Below, one piece after another: positions 1 through 8,290 of a DNA stretch of 64,000 bases (its first letter is position 1; each line of letters starts with the position of its first letter). Under the pieces are notes generated by a model. It saw nothing but the letters and a program-made list of their open reading frames with translations, was not told where the DNA came from and searched no databases. This stretch comes from Mycolicibacterium rhodesiae NBB3. GTDB taxonomy: Bacteria > Actinomycetota > Actinomycetes > Mycobacteriales > Mycobacteriaceae. The DNA lies in assembly GCF_000230895.2 (NCBI RefSeq), contig NC_016604.1, forward strand, positions 4,960,001 to 5,024,000. The letters run 5' to 3'. The translations under genes and the position numbers were made by a program.

Positions 1-42
1 AAGACGGTAGGCGCGGTCGCGCAGAAGAAGGGTGCGTACTGA
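1..42 (+). CDS. possible 3' end of an upstream gene (partial)
   Basis: The first frame is open from the window edge to a TGA at 40-42 and would end in ...AQKKGAY. It stops just before the Shine-Dalgarno of the ketosynthase gene, as expected for the last codons of an upstream gene in the same operon. Thirteen codons are too few to name it, and another frame is also open here. Confidence 0.25.
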   Translation, partial: KTVGAVAQKKGAY

Positions 43-70
43 AATGGCGCCGCCGACAAGGAGTAGCGCA

Positions 71-1234
71 GTGGGCGATCGAATCTCGACGGGTATGTCC
101 TTCGCGGGCCTTGGCGCGGTGACCGGTTACGGCTGGGGCAAAGACGCGCTGTGGAACGGCTTGTTGAGCGGCAAGCCCGCCGCTCGCCTCTGCCGTATCG
201 ACGACGATGGCGGCGAAGAATCGGGCTGGCTGGCGCGCATTCCCGAGGGTGGCGCTCCGGAAGACGGCGACGGTCTGTTCATCCGGTCGTACCTGTCCTC
301 GTGCCGCGAGGCCATCGAGGACGCGCACAACCGCGGCTGGGTTCCCGGCAACCGCGTTGGCGTCATCCGTGGTACCACCTTCGGCGACAGCTATGCCTTC
401 CGCGATTTCTACCGGAGCTATTCGGGCAGCCGTCGGGAATTCGTCGGCAGCGTCCTGACGTCGACGGCGATCTCGATGCTCATGAAGGAGAACGATTTTC
501 ACGGTCCGGCGACCGAGGTGAGCGCGACCTGCTCGACGGGTCTGGTAGCCCTGTTGACCGCCAAGATGTGGCTGGAAGCTGGTATGGCGGATGACGTCAT
601 CGTGTCGACGACGGATCTGTCCTTCACGCCCGAGATCCTCTCTGGCTTCGTCAATCTCGGCGCAGCGGTCATCGACGAGGAACCGTTGGCGGTCTGCCGG
701 CCGTTCCAGTCGGGCTCTCGCGGATTCTCTCCCGGCGAGGCCGCCATCACCTTCGTGATGTCCAACCGCGTTGAAACACCGTATTTTCGACTGCTCGGGG
801 CCGCCATGACAGCGGACGGCTATCACCCGACGGGTATGGATACGTCCTTCGCAAGGGTCAAGGAGAGTGTCGCCACAGCGTTGTCGAGTGCGGGTGTCGA
901 TCGCTCCGAGATCCGTTATCTCAACGCCCACGGCACCGGTACCGAGCAGTGCACCAAAGCCGAAGTGACCGTGGCGGACGACATTTTCGACGGGGACTTG
1001 GACATCTACGCCCTCAAGCCCCTGGTGGGGCACTGCCTCACCTCGGCAGCCACCATCGAAATCGCCGGAGCGGCGCTGGCTGAGCAGCACGGCAAGATTC
1101 CCGCGCCGCCCGCGTTCTCCGAGCGCCACCCGAGACTGATCGACGGACCGACGGAGATGGAAGACGGTCTGACCCTCAAGCTTTCGATGGGCATGGGGGG
1201 ATACAACACCGCAGCGATCCTCGGATCACGATAG
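71..1234 (+). CDS. stand-alone beta-ketoacyl synthase
   Basis: A 387-residue KAS-fold condensing enzyme that would perform decarboxylative Claisen condensation on acyl thioesters in the cytoplasm. The triad is visible: Cys154 in SATCSTGL, His287 in NAHGTGTE and His321 in LVGHCLTS, so the enzyme looks catalytic. I chose the GTG at 71 because AAGGAG (58-63) sits 7 nt upstream; GTG 32 or ATG 44 would add an N-terminus without a good ribosome site. It is a discrete KS rather than part of a modular PKS. It is followed 20 nt later by an HxxxD acyltransferase and then a flippase, so it probably supplies an acyl group for the surface glycan. A FabF-like role in bulk fatty acid synthesis is less likely given this context. 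Confidence 0.85.
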   Translation: MGDRISTGMSFAGLGAVTGYGWGKDALWNGLLSGKPAARLCRIDDDGGEESGWLARIPEGGAPEDGDGLFIRSYLSSCREAIEDAHNRGWVPGNRVGVIRGTTFGDSYAFRDFYRSYSGSRREFVGSVLTSTAISMLMKENDFHGPATEVSATCSTGLVALLTAKMWLEAGMADDVIVSTTDLSFTPEILSGFVNLGAAVIDEEPLAVCRPFQSGSRGFSPGEAAITFVMSNRVETPYFRLLGAAMTADGYHPTGMDTSFARVKESVATALSSAGVDRSEIRYLNAHGTGTEQCTKAEVTVADDIFDGDLDIYALKPLVGHCLTSAATIEIAGAALAEQHGKIPAPPAFSERHPRLIDGPTEMEDGLTLKLSMGMGGYNTAAILGSR

Positions 1235-1254
1235 AAAGGCGAAGCGTAACCACC

Positions 1255-2493
1255 ATGGCCGCTACAACGAAGATGAAGGTGGGCTGGGCGGACGTCGCCT
1301 TCGCAGGCACCAGGACGTCGCTGCTTGCCGGTCCGTTGGACCACAAGGGCGAGGACTACGCGAAGGCGGCACTGCGGGCGGTCGCCGAGCGTGGCCCGTC
1401 GGCACGAGTCGGCTTGATACCATCGTCGACCACCAACAAGTGGGAGTTCCGCCCGGACGAATTCGCGCGAATCGCGACGATCGATCCTCTTCCCGTCCCG
1501 GAGATGCTGCGCAAGTACGAGCAGATCACCGCCGAGGCGTCGGTGGGAAACCACCCGCTGGTGCTGGTGTTCTGCGGCGACTATGTGATGTTCAGCGCCG
1601 ACCACGGCTTCGGGGACGCGACCGCATGCCTCGAAGTGGTCGCACTCGCCTCCGGTAGCGATGTCGACGGCTACCTGGAGTCCAACGACGACCTGCCCCT
1701 GAAGAAGGCGGTGAACGCCGTCGTGTCGAAGTCGCCGTCTACTGCATTGAAAGCGCTTCGCGGACAACCGGTCTCGCCGCCAGAGGATGTTCCGCACCTG
1801 CGTACCTATCCGAAGGCGGATGTGCGAGACATCGTGATGTCGTTCGTCCGCACTGAGCCGGGTACGTTCAACACCCTGCGGAAACTGCGCAAAGAGTCGT
1901 TCCCCGAAGTCAGTATGAGCGCTGCCGTCTCGTACCTGATCCGGCGAGCATTCGCCGACCACGGTGTGGAACTCACCGACGATCTCGGCGTGCTCGTGGA
2001 CCTGCGGCGTTTTCTGCCGGAGGGCACGGTCACTCTTGCCAATCTCCCGGGAATCGCCGAGGTCACCGCTCCGGTGTCGTCGACGCTCGAGGAATACGGG
2101 AAGGCCTATAACGCAGCAGTGTCCACCCCGGCACCTCTGCTGAGACTGGCGGCCTCGCTGCTGAAGAAGCGGATCCTGCCGTCGGGGCAGTCCGGCACTG
2201 AGTCCGCCGACTATCCCGATCGCGCACGAACCATCTTCTCGGATCCCTCGCTGCATCCGACGATGAAGAAGATCCGGTGGAGCGACCGTGGTGACGGGTG
2301 CATGTACATCCTCATCAACGATCCCGGTGTTCCACACCAGATTCCGATCACGACGATGTGGGACGCCCAGGGTCGATTGAACATCACGGCGTCGTACTAC
2401 TCGGCATCCTTCGATCGCGCTGTAATCGATTCGATTCTCGACGACGTTGCGGCGCAACCGCTTCGTTACCTCGAGTCGGCTGCCGTCTCCTGA
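1255..2493 (+). CDS. condensation-domain-like acyltransferase
   Basis: A 412-residue protein carrying HGFGD at residues 117-121, the HxxxD active-site signature of condensation domains, Pap acyltransferases and wax-ester synthases. Such enzymes move an acyl chain from a carrier protein or CoA to a hydroxyl or amine. No signal peptide or membrane segment is evident, so it is probably cytoplasmic. It lies 20 nt after the ketosynthase and 1 nt before the flippase start, so the three are probably one transcription unit. I infer that it acylates a glycan or lipid-linked oligosaccharide before export, as PapA3/PapA4-type enzymes do in other mycobacterial glycolipid loci. The acceptor cannot be read from the sequence. 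Confidence 0.7.
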   Translation: MAATTKMKVGWADVAFAGTRTSLLAGPLDHKGEDYAKAALRAVAERGPSARVGLIPSSTTNKWEFRPDEFARIATIDPLPVPEMLRKYEQITAEASVGNHPLVLVFCGDYVMFSADHGFGDATACLEVVALASGSDVDGYLESNDDLPLKKAVNAVVSKSPSTALKALRGQPVSPPEDVPHLRTYPKADVRDIVMSFVRTEPGTFNTLRKLRKESFPEVSMSAAVSYLIRRAFADHGVELTDDLGVLVDLRRFLPEGTVTLANLPGIAEVTAPVSSTLEEYGKAYNAAVSTPAPLLRLAASLLKKRILPSGQSGTESADYPDRARTIFSDPSLHPTMKKIRWSDRGDGCMYILINDPGVPHQIPITTMWDAQGRLNITASYYSASFDRAVIDSILDDVAAQPLRYLESAAVS

Positions 2494-2494
2494 C

Positions 2495-3778
2495 ATGACC
2501 GATCACGTTCTGGAGGCCGAGGCCGAGGTCGCCACACCCAGTCAGCCGAAGAGTCTGCTTGGGAAAATCGCCGGGCTGATCTCCTCCCAGCCGCTGCTCA
2601 TCGCCCAGATGTTCATGAGCGCTTCGGGCGCCGGGGCCATGGTGATGGCGGCGGCCGCGATGCAGGCCGCCGAGTTCGTGACGTTCTCGCTGCTCACCCT
2701 GGTCACGGTCACCCTCATCGGGGCGGTTCGGTCGGTGCTCTTTCAGCCCGCCCTGATCGAGATGCGACAGAACAGTGACTCGCACATCCACGTGCGCACA
2801 GCACTGATCGGTGCCCTCGTCGCGTCCGGGATCTTCGCCGCTGCAGCCTTCGCACTCGGTGTCCGCCAGCCACTGTGGCTCGCGGTGCTCGCTCTGACCA
2901 ACGTGCTGCCGATCGCGGCGGAGTGGTTGCGGATCCGCGGGATGGCGCTCGACGAACGAGTGTCGGTGATGCGCAGTGACGGCCTGCGTTTTGCGGCAAC
3001 GATGTTCGGCGTCGTGGTGCTGTTCTTCAGCACGGACGCGTTGGTGTTCACGCTGTTCGTCAACCTGACCTACCTGATCACGGTCGGGTATCTTGCCCTG
3101 CGGCTGCCGGCGGTGTCGGCGCACGCGTCGCCATTGGCGTTCTGGCGTCCGGCATCCGCTCAGCTCGCGGATTTCTCCTTCGGGCAGGCGGTCTCGACGA
3201 TCCCGCTGCTCGTGCTCGGTGGGTTCGGGCCATCGGTGTACATCGGCGGTCTACGCCTGGCGCAGACCCTGCTCGGCCCGTTGAACATGGTGCTCTCCGC
3301 CGCGGCGGTGAATCTTCTGGCCGACGGCGCGACCAAGGAATCTCATGCGGATCCCAGGGAGCTGATCCGCCGCGGGCGGAAGCTGGCCCTTGGATTGGGC
3401 ATCCTTTCGCCGACGTTGGTGCTCGCGCTCCTGGCGTTCCTCATGATGACCGGCTTCAGTTTCCGCGGTGTCGACAACCGCTCACTGATCGTTGGGGTCG
3501 CCTTGGTCGGGGCGCTGTTCACCACGTCCGGTCTGGGCCTCGTCGACACGTTCATCGTGCGGCTGCTGGGTCATCACGCCGGTCCGACGGTGGGGCGCAT
3601 CCTCCTCGTGATCGTGACCGGTACCGCGTACCTGTGGGGCTATCACGTCGGCGGCACCGATTCGAGCCTGATCTACGGCTTCTTGGTTGGCGCGATCGCC
3701 AACCCCGTGTTCTTCTCGCTGCCTGCGGCGGTGCTCTACCGCCGCTACAAGGCGGGAACCCTGACCGCGGCACCGTGA
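2495..3778 (+). CDS. Wzx-like polysaccharide flippase (polytopic membrane protein)
   Basis: A 427-residue integral membrane protein with roughly 10-12 hydrophobic segments from about residue 20 to 415 and few charges, as in the MOP/polysaccharide-transport family that flips undecaprenyl- or polyprenyl-linked repeat units. ATG 2495 begins 1 nt after the upstream stop, which indicates translational coupling and is preferred to an earlier in-frame start inside the upstream gene. A Wzy-like polymerase and two Wzz-like proteins follow on the same strand after an intervening minus-strand gene, which supports the flippase call. The family assignment rests on topology and neighbours, since MOP members have weak sequence motifs. 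Confidence 0.65.
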   Translation: MTDHVLEAEAEVATPSQPKSLLGKIAGLISSQPLLIAQMFMSASGAGAMVMAAAAMQAAEFVTFSLLTLVTVTLIGAVRSVLFQPALIEMRQNSDSHIHVRTALIGALVASGIFAAAAFALGVRQPLWLAVLALTNVLPIAAEWLRIRGMALDERVSVMRSDGLRFAATMFGVVVLFFSTDALVFTLFVNLTYLITVGYLALRLPAVSAHASPLAFWRPASAQLADFSFGQAVSTIPLLVLGGFGPSVYIGGLRLAQTLLGPLNMVLSAAAVNLLADGATKESHADPRELIRRGRKLALGLGILSPTLVLALLAFLMMTGFSFRGVDNRSLIVGVALVGALFTTSGLGLVDTFIVRLLGHHAGPTVGRILLVIVTGTAYLWGYHVGGTDSSLIYGFLVGAIANPVFFSLPAAVLYRRYKAGTLTAAP

Positions 3779-3803
3779 CGGTGATCCCCTTCCCGTCACG
3801 GTG
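3771..3803 (+). terminator. hairpin at the 3' end of the flippase gene
   Basis: Perfect 11-bp arms CACCGTGACGG (3771-3781) and CCGTCACGGTG (3793-3803) flank an 11-nt loop, and the stop codon lies inside the left arm. There is no T-tract, as is common for mycobacterial intrinsic terminators. Confidence 0.6.
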
Positions 3804-3847
3804 TCGCGGGCACCACGCCTTGCACATGCAGCGAGTCCTCTTGACCT

Positions 3848-3885
3848 CAGCGGCGTAACGGTGAATCGCTCCCGTTACGCCGCTG
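3848..3885 (-). terminator. hairpin at the 3' end of the SGNH hydrolase gene
   Basis: Perfect 14-bp arms CAGCGGCGTAACGG (3848-3861) and CCGTTACGCCGCTG (3872-3885) flank a 10-nt loop. The minus-strand stop codon (3875-3877) is inside one arm. With the hairpin at 3771-3803 it separates two convergent genes. Confidence 0.6.
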
Positions 3886-4636
3886 ATCGGACCAAGCCAA
3901 GCGAACGCAGTGATTTCTCCATCCGGTCGGCGATGCGGAGCGCGCCTTCGGAGTTCGGATGCACGCGGTCAGCGGCCAGAAGAGTTGAGACGTCCACGTT
4001 GTCATACCAGCCCTCGGCGATGGGATCGATCACGATGGCACCGATCTTCGCCGCACTGTTCTCGAGACGGTTTCGGACGTCCTCATAGCGTTCGAACGCG
4101 TCCGGCGTAATGAATGTCGGCACGACGACGACGATGTCGGCCGTCGGCCACTGAGCCCTGGCGTGATTCAGGTACTCGGATGCCGCGTCTCCCACCTGAT
4201 CGATCGGGAACCGGAGGTCATTCCTGCCGGCATCGATCACCACAAGTGAGGCGTCGGGAAACTTCTCTCCGTCGGCGGCGAGTCGGTCGATCAGTTTCGA
4301 GGTGTGGCCGTTGCCGGTGCCACGCGCATCGTTGATGAAACCGGTGCCACCTTGGCCGTCGACCATCAGCCGCATATCGGTGGCGTCAGCCAGGAGTGCA
4401 GGGTAGGTCTCTCCCTCGTAGGCCACCCCCGCGCCTGCGACGAAGCTGTCGCCGATGACCAGAAGCGGCGGCCGGTTGTCCTGCCGCTGTGCATGCGGAC
4501 TGGGCATCGCCGATGCGGGGGGCGCCGGTTGCGCGCCCTCTGCCGCGCCGTTGTGGTCGACGATCGCGGCTGCGGTCGTGCCACCGAGCGACAGAACAAG
4601 CAACGCAGAAAAAATTCGCAAGCGAGCCTTGGTCAT
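3875..4636 (-). CDS. secreted or membrane-anchored SGNH/GDSL hydrolase
   Basis: A 253-residue protein with an N-terminal hydrophobic segment (about residues 7-25) that should export or anchor it. The SGNH blocks are complete: IGDSF with nucleophile Ser64, GGTGF, AGRND, and DRVHP carrying the Asp-x-x-His pair. Such enzymes act as esterases, deacetylases or acetyl transferases on glycans and lipids. The gene is monocistronic on the minus strand between the flippase and polymerase genes. It is clearly related to the plus-strand SGNH protein at 6426-7184, sharing AGRND and an AEGWYD block, but that protein lacks the serine. A role in O-acyl editing of the polysaccharide is an inference from position. 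Confidence 0.8.
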   Translation of the reverse strand: MTKARLRIFSALLVLSLGGTTAAAIVDHNGAAEGAQPAPPASAMPSPHAQRQDNRPPLLVIGDSFVAGAGVAYEGETYPALLADATDMRLMVDGQGGTGFINDARGTGNGHTSKLIDRLAADGEKFPDASLVVIDAGRNDLRFPIDQVGDAASEYLNHARAQWPTADIVVVVPTFITPDAFERYEDVRNRLENSAAKIGAIVIDPIAEGWYDNVDVSTLLAADRVHPNSEGALRIADRMEKSLRSLGLVRSAA

Positions 4637-4751
4637 TTCTGTTGACTTCCGTTCGACACAGCGTTCCTCCAGTGGTCATCCAGCGGCGCGCCGCTGATCT
4701 TGCGTTGCCGGTTCGCCTCGCGGCCGTTCCGGCGTTGTGAGCGATATCTGC

Positions 4752-4781
4752 ACTATAAGCTGCAAAATTCCGGGATGCCAA
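4752..4781 (-). promoter_or_regulatory. candidate SigA-type promoter for the SGNH hydrolase
   Basis: On the minus strand TTGGCA (4781-4776) and TATAGT (4757-4752) are separated by 18 bp, which resembles housekeeping -35/-10 elements. It lies about 115 bp upstream of the SGNH start at 4636. Confidence 0.4.
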
Positions 4782-4868
4782 GCCATGTTTCACGGCTGCG
4801 GATTCGCTGCAGTCTCGGCGTGGACATCCGGCAGATCGTCAACTGCCCAAGGGCCGGCAACGGTTGAG

Positions 4869-4897
4869 TTCGACAGCCGAGTAATATTTGCTAGAAT
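4869..4897 (+). promoter_or_regulatory. candidate promoter for the wzy-wzz operon
   Basis: TTCGAC (4869-4874) and TAGAAT (4892-4897) are spaced by 17 bp in the most AT-rich part of the gap, about 78 bp before the polymerase start. The -10 fits TAnnnT; the -35 is weak. Confidence 0.35.
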
Positions 4898-4974
4898 TGC
4901 AACAGTTATCAACTTTTGCTCTGGACCCCGGAGTGGGTTCGCGAGGTCCGCCTCGGTCAGTTGAGGGGTGTCAG

Positions 4975-6429
4975 GTGGCAGGTTCAGTCGGTGTTGTGTC
5001 CGAACGAGACACTTTGGGCGTGGACGGTGGCGGTGCCATCGCCGCCACTTCCCGCCATGACTGGCGCACGCTGCCCGCCTGGCTCCTCGCGACGTGGGTC
5101 GCCATCGCGATGATCGTCGTTCTGCCGCTCGGGCTGGTGTCCGCGACGCCCTCCGATGGCCGGCCAGTTTGGGTCGTCGCGCTGTCGGTGACGACGATCT
5201 CGGGTCTGCGGTACGCGTGGATCATCGCGGACGGTCGACGTCGCCTGCACGAGATGTCGTTCTGGGTTTTCGTGTACGTGTTCCTCGGTCTCGCGCCGCT
5301 GGTGCAATTGCGCACGCAGCAGAATCCCGGCACCACGCCGCGTATCGATCCCGCGCTGAACCAGCCGGCGATGGTGGTGGTTCTCGTCGGGATCGCGGCA
5401 TTCTGCGTGGGCCTCGGACTGGCAATGCCGAGGCGCAGCTGGTCGCCGGGATGGACAGTGTCGGACACCCCGCATATGTGGCGCACAGTCATGCTGGCGG
5501 CGTTCGCCTTGGCGCTGGACGCATACTTCATCTCGAGAGTCGGTGTGGGAACGCTGTTCTCGAGCCGCGGCGACTTCCTGCTGGCCCTGCAGGGCAACTG
5601 GGCAGAGACATCGGTAGCGGCAATGATCAGTGCCTTCACCGGGATGACGCTGCTGGTGGCCTTTATCGCCATGGTGAATCTGGTCCGCCGTCAGCAGACC
5701 CGCGAATGGCCACTGATAGCGCTGACAGTGGTCGTCGGGGCGGCCCTGGCGATCACCATCAATCCGTTGAGCAGCGCGCGATATGTCTTCGGCACCGTAG
5801 CCCTCGCGGTGGCCGCCACCTTCGGTTTGTTCGCCACTGCCAAGCGCTTCCGGGGGATCGCCATCCTCTGGGTGGTAGTGCTCATCGTGGCGTTTCCGTT
5901 GGCCGACGCCTTCCGGTACTCGTCGACGGCCGAGTTCAAGTCCGGTTCGGTGGTCGAATCGCTGACATCCCCCGACTTCGACGCCTTCGCCCAGATCAAC
6001 AACACGCTGCTGTACGTCGACAATCACGGCATCACCAACGGGAACCAAGCCGCCGGCGTGCTGCTGTTCTGGGTGCCGAGAAGGTTCTGGCCGGAAAAAC
6101 CCAGCGACACTGGAATTCTCCTGTCGGAGAGTCGCCGCTATGACTTCGGAAACCTGTCAGCACCGATCTGGTCCGAGCTGTTCATCAACGGCGGTTGGCT
6201 GGCGTTGGTCGTCGGCATGCTCGGTCTCGGCTGGCTGGTGCGTTCGCGTGACAACGGGATCGAAGGCAGCCTGCAGAACGCGCGGGCGCCCGGAATCATC
6301 GACTGTGTTCTGCCCTTCTATCTGATGATCCTGCTCAGAGGGTCGCTGCTGCAGGCGATGTCCTACCTCCTCGTCATCGTCGGGTCGACGATCTTCGTCA
6401 GTCGCTGGAAGCGGGTGGCACCGCGATGA
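4975..6429 (+). CDS. Wzy-like polysaccharide polymerase (O-antigen polymerase type)
   Basis: A 484-residue membrane protein with about ten or more hydrophobic helices from residue 30 on and a longer polar stretch around residues 320-400 (FAQINN...RRFWPEKPSD), a layout typical of Wzy-type polymerases. These enzymes join flipped repeat units at the outer face of the membrane. GTG 4975 is chosen because GAGGGG ends 6 nt before it; an upstream in-frame ATG would overlap the candidate promoter. The gene overlaps the next one by 4 nt (ATGA), and five co-directional genes follow with overlaps or gaps of up to about 36 nt, including the Wzz proteins. Wzy proteins share little sequence, so the call relies on topology and context. 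Confidence 0.65.
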   Translation: MAGSVGVVSERDTLGVDGGGAIAATSRHDWRTLPAWLLATWVAIAMIVVLPLGLVSATPSDGRPVWVVALSVTTISGLRYAWIIADGRRRLHEMSFWVFVYVFLGLAPLVQLRTQQNPGTTPRIDPALNQPAMVVVLVGIAAFCVGLGLAMPRRSWSPGWTVSDTPHMWRTVMLAAFALALDAYFISRVGVGTLFSSRGDFLLALQGNWAETSVAAMISAFTGMTLLVAFIAMVNLVRRQQTREWPLIALTVVVGAALAITINPLSSARYVFGTVALAVAATFGLFATAKRFRGIAILWVVVLIVAFPLADAFRYSSTAEFKSGSVVESLTSPDFDAFAQINNTLLYVDNHGITNGNQAAGVLLFWVPRRFWPEKPSDTGILLSESRRYDFGNLSAPIWSELFINGGWLALVVGMLGLGWLVRSRDNGIEGSLQNARAPGIIDCVLPFYLMILLRGSLLQAMSYLLVIVGSTIFVSRWKRVAPR

Positions 6430-7184
6430 ACCGCTCGTCCACCCTCCGGACGCTGTGCGCCTGCTGGCTCACTGCCACGTTGTGCCTGGGCTCGATTCTG
6501 TTGTGGCGTATTGCAGATGGTGACGCTCCCAACGTCACGGCGACGCTGCCCTGGAGCGGTCAGAAACCCGCATCACTGGAATTCACCTATCGTCCCTCGC
6601 TGCTCGTCATGGGCGACGACTACGCCTCCGGTTACGGCGGCATCGCGCGCAATGCGTATCCCTACATCCTCTGCAACGCCGTCGATGTGAACTGCAACGT
6701 GGATGCGCAGACCGGTACCGGCCTGTTGAACGATGGCCGCGCGTACTCGCCTGATGTGGACCGCCTGATCGAGCGTCTGGCGAGGGACCGCGAGTGGTAC
6801 AGCGTCGATCTCGCGATCATCGACGCCGGACGAAATGACGCACAAGCTCCGCTGACCTCGCTGAGCAGAGCACTGGACAAGTATCTGAAGCGCGTCGGCG
6901 AGCTATGGCCCGACGCACGGCTTGTCGTGCTCGGCCCCGCGAACCTGAGCAAGGAGCAGGCGCCGGACTACCCACTGCGAGTTGCCGCGATGCGCGACGT
7001 TGTCACGCGGCACGGTGGAATTTTGATCGATCCCGCTGCAGAGGGATGGTACGACGACGTCGACCTGTCGACGATCCGAGCCGAAGACGGGCTGCATCCG
7101 ACACCTCTCGGACACCAGTTGATTGCCCGCAAAATCGCGGAAGCGCTTCAGCGAAACGGAATTATCGAAACGGATGAGGGCTGA
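6426..7184 (+). CDS. SGNH-fold protein lacking the catalytic serine (probable pseudoenzyme)
   Basis: A 252-residue exported or anchored protein with a hydrophobic segment at about residues 8-28. It aligns along its length with the SGNH hydrolase at 3875-4636: TGTG, AGRND and EDGLHP are all kept. The first block, however, reads MGDDYA, with Asp65 where the nucleophilic Ser should be; the codons GGC GAC GAC TAC are unambiguous. The glycine, Asn and Asp-x-x-His blocks therefore remain without the nucleophile. It is translationally coupled to the polymerase (4-nt overlap) and to the Wzz gene (1-nt overlap). A binding or scaffold role near the polymerase is a reasonable inference; normal ester hydrolysis is not expected. 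Confidence 0.75.
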   Translation: MNRSSTLRTLCACWLTATLCLGSILLWRIADGDAPNVTATLPWSGQKPASLEFTYRPSLLVMGDDYASGYGGIARNAYPYILCNAVDVNCNVDAQTGTGLLNDGRAYSPDVDRLIERLARDREWYSVDLAIIDAGRNDAQAPLTSLSRALDKYLKRVGELWPDARLVVLGPANLSKEQAPDYPLRVAAMRDVVTRHGGILIDPAAEGWYDDVDLSTIRAEDGLHPTPLGHQLIARKIAEALQRNGIIETDEG

Positions 7185-8290
7185 TGGATTTCCGAAGATA
7201 TCTCGATTTCTTGCGCGGTCAATGGGAGTGGATCGCGATCGCGACCACTGCCGGTGGCGTTATCGCGATGATCTTGGCGCTGACGGCCACCCCTAAGTTC
7301 GCCGCCACCGCCGAACTGTTCCTTGCCACTCCGGGGTACAGCGGCGTCGCCTCCATCGACACCGCTGACAACAGCCCGTTCCAGGCCGACGCGTTCTCAC
7401 AGCAGCGCGCCAGAAGTTACGTCGAGCTGGCGACCAGACAGGATCTGGCGCGCCGGGTGGTGGACAATCTCCAACTCCCGATGAGCCCGGCGGACTTGTC
7501 GTCCGCGGTCTCAGCGCGGGTCCGGCCTGATACGGTGCTCATCGCGGTCACGGTCAAAGCGTCGTCGCCGGTCGACGCGCAGAACCTGGCGAACGCGGTG
7601 ACAATTCAACTCGCAGACGATATCCGGCGACTGGAAACCCCTGCTGGAATGCGAATTCCGAACGTGGATCCGGTGATTACACAGCCCGCAGAAGCCCCGA
7701 ACCGCCCCACCGACCCCAATATCGCCGTCTACGCGTTGCTCGGGATCTCGATCGGTTTTCTCGTCGGCGTGACCGGAGCCGTGGTCGGGCAACGCCGACG
7801 ATTCATCACGGATGCGCGAACGGTGGAAGCCGTCGGTGGCCTACCTGTGCTGGGAGTAGTCGAGGACAGCGGCGAGCGCGGACTGGACTGGAGCCTTGCC
7901 GCATTGTCGATCGAGCATGCGCTGCCCGTTGAGCGACCCGTCATCCTCGCTGTGACCGAGGCGAACGAGGACGCCGGCGAATCGGCGGCGGCGACCATTG
8001 AACTGACCGCGGCGCTGGCATGCTTCCCCGACATCATCGTGGTCGACGCGTCGAGGGCGCTGGAGCGCATCGACGATGTCAGCTACGGGCTGCGCGATGA
8101 GGTGGACCAGGTGCTCGTAGTCGTTGTGACCGGGCGTATGCGGCAGTCCGAACTACGTGCCGCGGTCGAACGTCTCAGGGCGCACGATCTCTCGATCCTC
8201 GGCGCTGTGCTCGCACCGCCGGCTCGTTTGACCAACAGCTATGTGAATCAGAAGTTTTCCGTTTCGTCCAAGAGAAGGGTCGCCGAATGA
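7184..8290 (+). CDS. Wzz-type chain-length determinant with vestigial ATPase domain
   Basis: A 368-residue polysaccharide co-polymerase-like protein. There is a short cytoplasmic N-terminus, a first membrane helix at about 17-36, an extracytoplasmic Wzz domain with SQQRARSYVELA, and a second helix at about 185-205. A cytoplasmic remnant of a BY-kinase/ParA-like domain follows (DIIVVDAS, QVLVVVV), but no Walker A P-loop can be seen. The sequence around the second helix (RRLETP, QPAEAPNRPTDP) matches the Wzz pattern. It overlaps the genes on both sides and precedes a second, similar Wzz protein. The likely role is control of polymer length, as a pair with the next product. Confidence 0.75.
   Translation: MDFRRYLDFLRGQWEWIAIATTAGGVIAMILALTATPKFAATAELFLATPGYSGVASIDTADNSPFQADAFSQQRARSYVELATRQDLARRVVDNLQLPMSPADLSSAVSARVRPDTVLIAVTVKASSPVDAQNLANAVTIQLADDIRRLETPAGMRIPNVDPVITQPAEAPNRPTDPNIAVYALLGISIGFLVGVTGAVVGQRRRFITDARTVEAVGGLPVLGVVEDSGERGLDWSLAALSIEHALPVERPVILAVTEANEDAGESAAATIELTAALACFPDIIVVDASRALERIDDVSYGLRDEVDQVLVVVVTGRMRQSELRAAVERLRAHDLSILGAVLAPPARLTNSYVNQKFSVSSKRRVAE

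Larger units (their letters stand above)
4637..4974. other. intergenic promoter region between SGNH hydrolase and polymerase genes
   Basis: This 338-bp divergent gap holds a 16-bp perfect palindrome CAGCGGCGCGCCGCTG (4681-4696), one candidate promoter in each direction, and the Shine-Dalgarno GAGGGG (4963-4968) for the polymerase. No protein-coding frame here is convincing. The stretch 4880-4920 is markedly AT-rich relative to the window. Confidence 0.6.

Noticed and set aside
1006..2496. Long minus-strand open frame (about 496 codons) opposite the acyltransferase gene
   Set aside because: Arg/His-rich composition with no domain, exactly antisense to a real gene; typical of GC-rich DNA.
4885..4895. 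TATTTGCTAGA shared with 17448-17458
   Set aside because: An AT-rich 11-mer repeated once in 64 kb, in opposite orientation to the genes; too weak to call a regulatory element.
4888..4974. Upstream ATG as the polymerase start
   Set aside because: It would place the candidate promoter inside the gene; GTG 4975 has a proper ribosome site.
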